Shown here piece after piece: positions 41,101 through 49,266 of a stretch of DNA of 64,000 nucleotides. A program made the position numbers and the translations under genes. How positions within the stretch are numbered: position 1 is the stretch's first letter; each line of letters starts with the position of its first letter. The notes under the pieces were generated by a model, which worked only from the letters and a program-made list of their open reading frames with translations, was not told the DNA's origin and searched no databases. Source of the stretch: Cloeon dipterum (taxonomy: Eukaryota > Arthropoda > Insecta > Ephemeroptera > Baetidae); assembly GCF_949628265.1 (NCBI RefSeq), contig NC_088786.1, positions 42,987,681 through 43,051,680 of the forward strand, read 5' to 3'.

Positions 41101-44100
41101 GCCGCGCTCCATCCACGAGGGCGTCGCCGCCGCCATCAACCACTCGGACTGCCTCGTCTTCGACCCGAGCATCGCCAAGCTCTTTTCCGACCACGGAAAC
41201 CTCGGCATCAACGTCACCATTTCCCAGATTTAAAACCACCCTCCGAACTGTTGATTTTCCCCCCGAATTAAGAGAGTGAGCCTGAAAGTGAGATTAGCCG
41301 CGAGAGTGCGTGACCCGATATCAAATATTGGTTATAAATATTGTGTTAATTTACCTTGGATAAGATTAAAGAGAATTAAGTACACTACTCGAGTATTTTA
41401 CTCACAGGAGCAAGCTGTTTCGAGTTTGAATTATTACTGCCGACGTCAAATGAGAGCCGACAAATTTTTGACGTTTCACGTTTCAGTTACATAACAATCA
41501 AACCAATTTTTATTGAGAGGAGCCGTCAGTTTTCAATCGTTAAAATTATTGCAGGTTGAAATTTTTCTCCTTTCGGACCAACAATTAATTCGTTTTTACA
41601 GGCCTGCTCCATTGTGTTATTACGTAATGAGACTAAAAAACACGAGCAATACACTTTAGAAGTCACTTCGGCACGAACCAACCAAAATTTTAGCGAATTA
41701 TCCAAGAATAACTGTTTTATTTTTTGCTTTGTTCTAATTTTTCTCAATTCGATCCTGCCAATTTAAGGTTCTTTTGCTAACTCGGACACACATTTCACGT
41801 GTTAACAAATATCCCAAGGCGATTTAAAATTAGAAATCATTCAAAATCGAATTTTAAAACCAGTTTTCATTGAATCGTGATTATCTTTAATTAATAGATT
41901 CATGATTAATTAATGTCTGAAAAATTCTAAACGATTTTTTTAATTTTATAAAATTTTAAACACTGATTTAAAGAATAATGTAAAATTATTTTGACCTGAA
42001 TGTAAAATAGAAGACTTCCATCAGCTTTCAGAATTACGTTTAGTTTTTAACTATTAAAAACTTACTAAGCCTAGTGGGAAATTTTAAATTTCTACTGGAA
42101 CGTCGATAAAGACCCACCGATCGTTTAGGATAATCGAACAGTGTCTACAAACCAAATTCCAGCTAAAATAAGCAATTTTAAACCGATTTTGTAGTTACGA
42201 TCCATTTTCTTAAAATGTCTCGTCCAATCGAGAAATTTGTACCACCGTACGTGTGCCAAGAGAAATGGAAAAAGGACTGACCGTGCTGGCAGAGCAGATC
42301 CGAGTTGAAGACGAAGGTGCTGGGGTCGGGCTCGTCGGTGGACGGGGCCGGCGGAGGCACCTGCGCGGGCTGGACGGGCTGGGGCTTGTCCGCGTCGTCG
42401 CCGCTCTCCTCCTTGTCCTCCTTTTCGTCCTTGTCCTCGCACTCGGCGAGGCGGCACTCGATCCTGGCCCTGGCGAGGCCCTTCCAGCGCGCGAAGCCGC
42501 TCTTGCTGACCCAGAAGGCGGGCGCGCCGGGCCGCTTCACGTCCTGCGACACCCACTTGGCGTCCTTCTCCAGCCTCTCGTTCAGCTGCAGCAAATTGCA
42601 GTGCGCCGCCACGCACTCGTGGCACAGGCTCTGCTTCAGCGCCAGCCGCGGACCTCCGCCGTACATCTCGAACAGCTCCTCCGCCTAAGCGCAATAATTT
42701 TTAGCTCGCTTCGCAAAATGTATCCTAATTTTCAAATAGAAAAATAATTCTACTAATCAGGTCGAAGCCAGCCCAGGTTAAACAAACATATTCAAAAGCC
42801 AACAGACTGTGCGCAAATTAACAGCGCGGTTTTTGAGACCAATTTCGAACCAATCTAGACATCTTTGACATTTTGATCGGCGGCTGGCATTCCGGTCAAT
42901 ACAGACGTCGGCAGCTGACTGGCAAAATTTCGTCGGCTCGTGTGTTGTTTAAGACCGCATAACTCAAAAGTCGCGACTCACAATTTATAGGTGTAACACG
43001 CTGTAAACTGCAGAGATTGCAAAAACCCAATTTTTCCGAAAAAAAAACTTAATAACAAAAATCGCTATTTTTGCGTGGTTTTTAGCAATTTTGCGCATTT
43101 TTTCCCCGAAACACTTTATTTAAAAACAAAAATTCTCTTGATGGTGGATGACGAAAAATATAAAATCAGTAAAAAGCCCCATGGTTTCACCAAAAGATCG
43201 ACGAAGCAAAATTAATTAAGTTTTATGTATTACATCTGTGTTTTTTTCTTTCAATATTGTAAACACTTACGTTTACATTTTAGTAAATATTAGTTTTCAG
43301 ATACAAGAAGTGAATTGGGTTGAAATCGGTTTTCATATTGGAAAAACAACACGTTGCGAGCAGGGTTCACCAATTTTACAATTCGCAAAAAAAAAACAGC
43401 TGGAAAAAACTAAATTTAACTACGAAAAAAGTCATATTTCGCGCCATAAAAATCTATTGAAATTTTGGAAAATTACGATTATCGAAGAATCGAATAGTTA
43501 AAATAAATAATTTTGTAAAATCCCTACCTATGGTTAATCATCATGAGAATTTTTGATCTTCAATAAAAATACACGTGTTTGCGGTAAATTGCGGAAAACA
43601 CGCCAAATATAGTGTTTGCTATGCATTGGTGTTTTTTTTCCGAAAAAAATGCGGTTTCGCAAACCCTGGTTGCGAGTTTCATAAAGTTGCAACTAACGCA
43701 AAAAAACACCGTAATCGAAATACTTGAGAAACAATATCCATGAAACAGAACGGCGCGAAAATTTTTAATTTAGGGCACGTACATATGAAACTTAAAGCGC
43801 GTGAAATGAAAAAATGATAAAAGTAAAACAGGATCGGCTGGCTCGGCGCGGCCCGATCAGATCAATAAAACTCGTTTTTGGGCTAATCGTCCTTTAAAAT
43901 TGGCAGAAAAAGGTTTTGCGTAACTGCGACTTACCGCATTTGTGCTGACGAGCCTGGTGGCGCAGACCTTGGTGAAGGCGAGCCGCTTGTGCGGGCAGAG
44001 GAAGGGCTCGTTGTCGATCTTGGTTTTGGTCTGCGGGTGTTCGGCCCACGCACACAGCCACTTGAGCGGCACGAACTCTGCGTTGTGCGTCTTGGCGCCG

Positions 44101-45829
44101 ATGATCTGCTGCATGTGTGTCATGTACTCCTTGTTGCTCTGCCACTGGGTGGTGCGCTGCAGCTCCTCGGACGCCAGCAGCCCCTCGGACAGCTCCAGCT
44201 CGCGGTTGCGCGTTTCGATCACCGGCAGCAGCCACGCCGGCAGCTCGGGCTCGACGCTCGCCGCCGCCACCGAGTCGTACACGACCAGGTAGGCGATGTT
44301 GGACAGCAGCGAGTCCGCCTCCACCTTGCTCGCCTTGCAGCTCTTCGCGCCCTCCACTGAACAAACACAAACAGCGTTGTTTAGTAACAAAATTAAAATC
44401 AAATCTGCGAAAAACCGACCTAAGCAGTCTTTGTTCATGTTTTCCACGCTGACGTCGTTGAAGGAGAACCACTTGCCGCTCTTGGCGTCCCTGATGTTCA
44501 CTGCAACACACAGCAAGGAAATAAATATAAATTTAATAAGGGCTTTAGCGACGCCACGCACCAATGTAGTGTCCGCCAGAGACCTCCGTGCCGAGGTGGA
44601 CGACGACGGCGCTCAGCTTGTAGGACGAGTGCGACAGGGGCGCGTCCTTGGCAGCGAACGCGCCCAGCTCCAGCTGCTGCGGGATTTCCAGGAACGTTTT
44701 CAGCTTGGTGATTTGGTTCTTTTCCCTGTTGAACTCGGAGCGCAGCACCTGCACCATGAACGTCGGCGGCAGCTTGGTGAACTCGAGCTTCTTGAGGGCG
44801 TCGCACTTTTTGGCGCAGCGCGTGCAGAAGTACTGGTTGTCACCGTCCAGCGTCTCGCCGTCCATCGTCTGCTTGATGATCTCGGACACGGTCTGCTTCT
44901 TGGCCGACAGCGGCAGCTCAAAGTTGAGCATCGAGTTGCTGGTCGTGTTGGCCTGGCCGCACTCGTTGCACCTGTCCGAACCTTGATTATTGCGATTCGC
45001 GCTTTTTAAAATTAACCGAACCTGATGACGGAGTGGTACTCGGTCATCAGCAGCTTGTGCGTGATGTTGTCCGCGATGTAGCTCCTGCAGTTGAGGAACA
45101 GCGTCGCGAACTCCTGCGGGTCCTGGTGCGCCGTCTGGTTCAGGTTCAACGCCTCGGCCAGCGCGATCGGGTCCACCACGCTGGCCACAAAAAAAAAAAA
45201 ACAATAAATCAAAACCAACAAATTTTATAATTTCTGAGCGAATTCACTTTGAGTTTCCAAACTCCATCTCGGCGAGGATGAGCTGCAGCTGGCCGATGAT
45301 CGAGTGCGCCGGCGGCACGTACAGCTCGCTAGACACGAATTCCTCGGCCGTCATCTCGCCGTCCTCCACAGGGTGCCACTTGTAGATGGCGTCTCTGCGA
45401 GACCAAAATTTCGATCAATTCGATAAAAAGGGTAAAAGCAGGGGCCGCGGCACCTGAAGTGCGGGTTGTGGAACCAGAGCTGGAGGAAGACGTTGCAGTA
45501 GCACAGGGCGCCGGCGTTCTTCAGTCCTGCGAAGCGCACCTTGTCGTCCTTGAGGCGCGTCTGCGTTTTGGAGCGCGGCGGCTCGTCCCTGGCCCAGTGA
45601 CGCTCGAGCACCACGTCCACGCACCGCGGGTTGTACTTGCACGGCCGGTGCTTGCTGCCAGCGTCCGAAAACCGAGTAAAAACAATCTGGGTGTCCGATC
45701 GACAGGGAAAAACACTCACCCGCGGTTGCACGGCTTCGAGACGAGGCAGTATGCGTCCTCGAGGTGCGTCGGCCGAACGTCGTCCACGCCCTTCACCTCC
45801 TTGGCCCACGGCCACTTGCTCTTGGACAT
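6865..45829 (-). CDS. USP48: Ubiquitin carboxyl-terminal hydrolase 48 (USP48), complete, 17 coding exons
   Basis: Cysteine deubiquitinase of the USP family that removes ubiquitin from proteins. Exons (minus strand): 45720-45829, 45454-45654, 45248-45394, 45022-45180, 44562-44971, 44420-44500, 43935-44356, 42282-42684, 38708-38832, 38435-38640, 30012-30134, 28772-28890, 21043-21143, 20035-20130, 18838-18972, 10206-10281, 6865-6887. All junctions are GT-AG, the frame is continuous, and the product is 978 aa (human USP48 is about 1035). Visible motifs: the catalytic Cys box [12 protein letters not shown] (Cys88), zinc CxxC pairs at 207/210 and 255/258, the His box SGGHYI (His340), and FND (Asn357). 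Residues about 370-840 match the DUSP-containing middle ([17 protein letters not shown]). Residues about 880-946 are the ubiquitin-like domain, and the tail PEQGFTG matches the vertebrate C-terminus. An acidic Asp/Glu/Lys stretch lies in exon 8. The ATG is the first in frame of an exon with good family similarity. The gene is head-to-head with prohibitin-2, and intron 8 holds an antisense SIAH gene. Confidence 0.93.
6888..10205. other. USP48 intron 16, with a GC-rich island at 7420-7960
   Basis: Intron of 3.3 kb between the two last coding exons. Its centre (about 7420-7960) is extremely GC- and CpG-rich, with GGCCGGCCGGCC runs and a GCCGCCATTTTG segment resembling a YY1-type element. The flanks are AT-rich. 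The long frames in the island are open in four or five frames simultaneously, so I do not call a protein. It could be an internal promoter or an enhancer. A (CA)n repeat lies at 8786-8820 and a (CGG)n tract near 8900-8922. Confidence 0.6.
8786..8820. repeat. (CA)n dinucleotide microsatellite
   Basis: About 17 uninterrupted CA units inside a USP48 intron, followed directly by GCGCGC. Confidence 0.95.
10282..18837. other. USP48 intron 15, no gene seen
   Basis: Intron of 8.6 kb. It alternates AT-rich stretches (11160-11800, 12640-12920, 14740-15180, 16080-16600, 17340-17560) with GC-rich blocks rich in CAG/GCC triplets and in GCGAGCGAG, CCGGCCGG and (CA)n/(GT)n runs, including (GT)n near 13072-13088. 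A G-rich tract at 16649-16672 could form a G-quadruplex on the plus strand. No frame has a recognisable domain or credible splice-flanked coding structure. Confidence 0.55.
15774..15803. repeat. (CA)n dinucleotide microsatellite
   Basis: Uninterrupted run of about 15 CA units in USP48 intron 15. Confidence 0.95.
18973..21042. other. USP48 introns 14 and 13
   Basis: Two introns of about 1.06 kb and 0.91 kb flank exon 14 (20035-20130). The first contains a (GT)n run near 19081-19099 and GC-rich blocks; the second an AT-rich block (20460-20690) and a short CT run. No other gene is visible. Confidence 0.55.
21144..28771. other. USP48 intron 12, no gene seen
   Basis: Intron of 7.6 kb with a pattern of AT-rich stretches and GC-rich islands. 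It contains a long (CT)n tract at 24045-24101, TTTCG/TTCG repeats near 24266-24310, a CCAG tetranucleotide run near 25165-25193, a GAC triplet run near 25261-25277 and a (GT)n run near 25919-25938. A 136-codon open frame at 23145-23555 (plus) is Lys/Arg-rich with no recognisable domain, and I do not call it. A segment near 27385-27460 read on the minus strand is open and charged, but the flanking USP48 exons join in frame without it. Confidence 0.5.
24045..24101. repeat. (CT)28 dinucleotide microsatellite
   Basis: The longest perfect simple repeat in the window: about 57 bp of uninterrupted CT inside USP48 intron 12. Confidence 0.95.
28891..30011. other. USP48 intron 11 with (CA)n and CAG-rich tracts
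   Basis: Intron of 1.1 kb between exons 12 and 11. It has a (CA)n repeat at 29123-29153 and a CAG-rich triplet tract near 29341-29375. No gene is seen. Confidence 0.6.
30135..38434. other. USP48 intron 10, no firm gene
   Basis: Intron of 8.3 kb. It has AT-rich stretches (33360-33880, 35760-36120, 37680-37980) and GC-rich islands with CCGGCCGG, CAGCCAGC and CGACCGAC runs. A (GT)n run lies near 36474-36495 and a G-rich stretch at about 36230-36310 contains repeated CAGGGTGG. An isolated block of balanced composition at about 31507-31710 has open frames on the minus strand but no recognisable family. Confidence 0.5.
31507..31710 (-). other. Unidentified small open frame, doubtful
   Basis: A 67-codon minus-strand frame with several Cys residues and balanced composition, isolated in AT-rich intron sequence. 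A second minus-strand frame is open over the same bases and extends further upstream. I recognise no domain. It may be a remnant of a mobile element or a retrocopy, or chance. No splice or promoter evidence favours it. Confidence 0.12.
38833..42281. other. USP48 intron 8, host of the nested SIAH gene
   Basis: Intron of 3.45 kb between USP48 exons 9 and 8, with the complete SIAH gene on the opposite strand at 40326-41233. The part at 38890-39830 is AT-rich with no gene. The stretch 39840-40325 is GC-richer and is the likely SIAH promoter and 5' UTR. The stretch 41240-42280 is AT-rich, and ATTAAA at 41365-41370 is a candidate SIAH poly(A) signal. Confidence 0.7.
40326..41233 (+). CDS. sina: E3 ubiquitin-protein ligase SIAH / seven in absentia, complete, three exons
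   Basis: RING E3 ligase that directs substrates to proteasomal degradation. Exons 40326-40541, 40598-40850 and 40905-41233 join in frame (GT-AG) to give 265 aa. Residues 1-17 are a Ser/Gly-rich leader. The C3HC4 RING spans about 24-60 ([28 protein letters not shown]). The SIAH-type zinc fingers follow at about 75-150 ([14 protein letters not shown]). The substrate-binding domain starts at about [14 protein letters not shown] and ends at [10 protein letters not shown]. Length and sequence match animal SIAH1/sina closely. I chose ATG 40326 because it has A at -3 and the leader resembles relatives. Two further ATGs at 40269 and 40128 are in the same frame and would add a basic N-terminal extension. 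The gene lies antisense within USP48 intron 8. Confidence 0.95.
42685..43934. other. USP48 intron 7, AT-rich, nothing seen
   Basis: Intron of 1.25 kb, strongly AT-rich with many poly(A) and poly(T) runs. No coding frame is recognised. Confidence 0.6.
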
Positions 45830-46414
45830 GTTTCGCCGATCTGCAGACACGGATGGACGCTCTACGCGCCAAATCCACTCTGGACAAGTCAAAACAAGGA
45901 TTCAACCGGTTGCCGCTGCCGTCAGTCGTGGCCTTGGACCGCCCACCGCCCTCGTGCTTTTACCCGTCTGTTTCACCGGCAGCCATCTTTATTACCAAGG
46001 AAATACCGGTTTTTTACTGCACCGCATTTCCGAGAAAGACTAAAACGCTGCAGTTTCAGTCCAAACGGGTTAAAATTTTGCATTTAAATTTATTTAAATT
46101 CAGGTTTTTAAATATTTTAATGTTTTTCAGGCCAAAAATCTGAATTCCCAACGAAATAAAATTTAAAATAAAACCGGTATACTTTTTAAAACGCCAGTTT
46201 TTACCCTCGTTTTTTCTCTACCGGTTTTACATCCAGTTATTTTTACATACTGAAGCATTGGTATTAGTAAATAAACCGGTTATCAATTTTTCTCGGTAGT
46301 AAAATCGCAATCTCCACCAAACCGATTGGCCGAGAACCGAGAATCAGCCGGCGTGCTCGGCCAAATTGATTTGATTACATCACTCTTTTTGGGCATTCCT
46401 CCGCATTTATCGGC
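45830..46414. promoter_or_regulatory. Bidirectional promoter between USP48 and prohibitin-2
   Basis: The two start codons face away from each other, 585 bp apart, so both 5' UTRs and promoters must share this interval unless unseen upstream exons exist. It contains five copies of ACCGGT within nearly 400 bp: AACCGGTT at 45904-45911, then around 46005, 46173, 46220 and 46275. An inverted CCAAT (ATTGG) lies at 46324-46328, about 90 nt before the prohibitin-2 ATG. AACCGGTT is the known Grainyhead-type consensus; binding here is inference. No clear TATA box is seen. Confidence 0.65.
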
Positions 46415-48037
46415 ATGGCGCAGAGCAAACTGAACGACCTGGCGGGCAAGTTCGGCAAAGGCGGCCCCAAGGGCTTGGGCACGGCGCTCAAACTGGTGGG
46501 CCTGGCCGCCGCGGGGGCCTACGGGATCAGCCAGTCCCTTTTCACAGGTTAGCTCGCACCGCCGACTAAACTCGATCAGTTTTCTCAATATTTTGTTCAA
46601 TTCCGCAGTGGAGGGCGGCCACAGGGCCATCATTTTCAGCCGCATCGGCGGCGTGCAAAACGACGTTTTCGCCGAGGGCATGCACTTCAGGATCCCTTGG
46701 TTCCAGTACCCCATCATCTACGACATTAGGTGCGCTAAAATCGCCAAAAATATTCCTCCTGCCCTTTAATTTCGATTACGTAATGTTTTGTCAGGTCACG
46801 TCCCCGCAAGATCTCGTCGCCGACGGGTAGCAAGGACCTGCAGATGGTCAACATTTCGCTGCGAGTGCTTTCCAGACCGGACTCGGTCGCCCTGCCTTCC
46901 ATGTACCGACAGCTAGGCCTCGACTACGACGAGAAGGTGCGCACCTTTGACCTTTGTCTTTAAATTATACAGTCCTGGTTTTATTTTAAAAGAGACTTGA
47001 ACCTAATTGACTATTTAAAATTGCGACAGGTGCTGCCGTCGATCTGCAACGAAGTGCTGAAGAGCGTGGTGGCCAAGTTCAACGCGTCGCAGCTGATCAC
47101 GCTGCGTCAGCAGGTGTCGCTGCTGGTGCGGCGCGAGTTGACCGAGCGGGCGCGCGACTTCAACATCATCCTGGACGACGTGTCCATCACCGAGCTGAGC
47201 TTCGGCAAGGAGTACACGCAGGCCGTCGAGGCCAAGCAGGTGGCCCAGCAGGAGGCGCAGCGGGCGGCCTTCGTCGTCGAGCGCGCCGTCCAGGAGAAGC
47301 AGCAGAAGATCGTGCAGGCCGAGGGCGAGGCGGAAGCCGCGCAAATGATATCCTTTTCCACAAAATCGACACTCAAAGCCTCCTCTGCGGCCGGTGGCAG
47401 AGAGGGGGCCGGCCCGTGATGAAAAATTTGTATGAAAGGGTGGGGAAGGGGCGCTGGTCCGCGACTCGGCAGGTTCCGAGGCCCTCTTGCCGCAATCTTG
47501 GCGCCGGCGTGAAGCATTCGTCGGCTCTGTAAACCCGGCAGGACAGCGACGCCGCCTTGCGTTCCAAAGTCAGTTATAAAACCGAGCCCGGCGCCATTAG
47601 TCCTGGCGCCGAGCACCTCCAACCTCCAAGGCGGACATCCCTTGAGCTTGCAAAGGGCCAGGCCCTGCCGGACCCGCGCCCCTCGCCACTGAGTGATTTC
47701 TCTTTAGTAATCTGAGGCCTTTCCGAGGTTAATCGTTGAAACAATTATTGTGCCAAAATGCATTTTCCTTGACAGCCTATTCACTTGGGAGAGGCGATTT
47801 CGGTGAACCCTGGCTACCTGAAGCTGAGGAAGATCCGCGCGTCGCAGTCGATCGCCAGGACGGTGCGTTTTCTCCTATCGGTCTATCCGAATTGAATTAA
47901 TTTATTTTTATTTGTTTGCTCAGATCGCGCAGTCGCAAAACCGCGTCTACCTGAGTGCCAACAATCTGATGCTGAACCTGAACGACCCTGCGTTCGACGA
48001 GTCGTCGGACAAGCTGCTCAAAGGCAAGAAGAAATAA
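46415..48037 (+). CDS. PHB2: Prohibitin-2, complete, six exons, one U12 intron
   Basis: Inner mitochondrial membrane scaffold protein that assembles with prohibitin-1 into ring complexes and supports mitophagy and protein turnover. Exons 46415-46547, 46609-46729, 46795-46936, 47030-47347, 47785-47862 and 47924-48037 join in frame to 301 aa (human PHB2 is 299). There is a hydrophobic anchor at about 25-42, then the SPFH/PHB domain ([45 protein letters not shown]), then a C-terminal coiled coil ([20 protein letters not shown]), ending LNLNDPAF...GKKK. Intron 4 must be spliced AT-AC to restore the conserved AQM-LGEA junction. A conventional GT-AG reading would add non-family residues or run into a stop at 47417. 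AATAAA lies at 48170-48175. The gene is divergent from USP48 and convergent with the KLHL17-like gene. Confidence 0.96.
47348..47784 (+). other. U12-type AT-AC intron of prohibitin-2
   Basis: The intron starts ATATCCTTTT, a perfect U12 5' splice site, and ends TTCAC. TTTTCCTTGAC at 47763-47773 matches the U12 branch-point consensus, with the branch A at 47772, 12 nt before the 3' end. Splicing is phase 0 and rebuilds the conserved family sequence AQM|LGEA exactly. At 437 bp it is the longest intron of this gene, and unlike its neighbours its middle (about 47380-47690) is GC-rich. Confidence 0.93.
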
Positions 48038-49266
48038 TTTCGCATTTTGTACAAACGAAAAGAAAAGAAAGTTCTAGTGTAGTGTCCGCGGCGAGGCGAT
48101 CGAGTCCAAATTTGCCTGTCGCGCGGACCCGTTATCTATTATTTTTTAATTAACGTGTATCGCTGGCCCAATAAACCGGTTCGCCCTATTGACCACGACA
48201 CTCTCTCTTTTGTTTCTTTCTTTCTCTCTTGAGTTTGACTGGCCGCCACGCAGAGTAAAATCGAGCACCTGTTCTCTTGTTTTGTAGATGGCAAGGACAT
48301 TGGCAGCTTGTCCTTAGGACAGATAAGTGAGCAAACGGCCCGCAGCGTGGCTGGCGATTAATTAGTCCCTCTCGGAGGTACGGCAAGCCCCTCCTCTTTC
48401 CATTCGCAGAAGAAAACAAAAGAAACTCTGTACTTGGTTTTATTCTCCATTTTATTTGCATTTCCATCCGCTTGTGTTGCGACAAATACACTCACTACGA
48501 GACAGATTATCGGGCGGGCGGGCGGGCGGGGTTTACTTTTGCTAATTTTTGGGCTGTGGCGCGGCGCGGCGCGAGACAATTGGTGCGCATCCTAAAGTGT
48601 CTGTTTTTGCAGGGAACGGTGGACAGAGGGAGCAAGAGCAGAAGACTAGGACAGACTAAATTTACCGTTGAGTGAGAGGGACGATTAATTGTTGTTGTTC
48701 AATGTGTGGTGGTTGCTTGTTACGCTACGCGAATTTGTGCATTTAATTTTGAATTTGAAGCGATGCTTTCAATAGTAAGAAAATGATGGTCCCGAAAATA
48801 AATACCGTAGTTCACACGCAGCTTGAAAAGTTTTAAAATGCATATCACACAATATTCCATTAACAATACACGCGCATTTATTCGCAGATGGCAAGTTTAC
48901 AAATTAATAAGAATACGCGAGAGATTATTAAATAATGGTATTTTGGTATCACAGCCAAGGTTTCGCCCTTTCCACGGAATTTATTTCCCTCCTTCTCTGT
49001 GTGTGTGTGTGCAGATATGGCTGTGACGAGAGTAGTAATAAAATTAAAAGTTGTATTCCGAAAACGAGATCGGTTTGTTTGCATGTTTGGCAGTGTTGTC
49101 GCGCGAGGACGTCCTCTCGTGAGAACAGAGAGACTCGAAAATCACATTGGTTGCGTTTGAGAACGTGCGTGTCGCGTGGCTCTCTTGAGATTTAGAATGG
49201 GGTGGTCCTGACGATGGCGGCAGCAGCTTGGTCCCCACGGCCGAGCGGCGTGAGGAGAGTGCGTAG
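48038..49266. promoter_or_regulatory. Convergent 3' region of prohibitin-2 and the KLHL17-like gene
   Basis: About 1.2 kb between two facing stop codons. The prohibitin-2 poly(A) signal AATAAA is at 48170-48175 and runs directly into another ACCGGTT. For the minus-strand gene, TTTATT at 48980-48985 and at about 48873 are candidate poly(A) signals. A (GT)n run lies near 48999-49012. No other gene is seen. Confidence 0.6.

Noticed and set aside
42253..45833. Plus-strand open frames opposite USP48 exons
   Set aside because: They are antisense shadows of the deubiquitinase exons with no independent domain.
46997..47419. Prohibitin-2 ending at a stop at 47417-47419
   Set aside because: The last residues of that frame do not match the family, and the conserved C-terminal third follows after the AT-AC intron.
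47390..47490. tRNA or tRNA-derived SINE suggested by TGGCAGAGAGGG and GGTTCCGAG boxes
   Set aside because: The spacing between the boxes (about 80 nt) is too long, the B-box is imperfect and no cloverleaf can be drawn.
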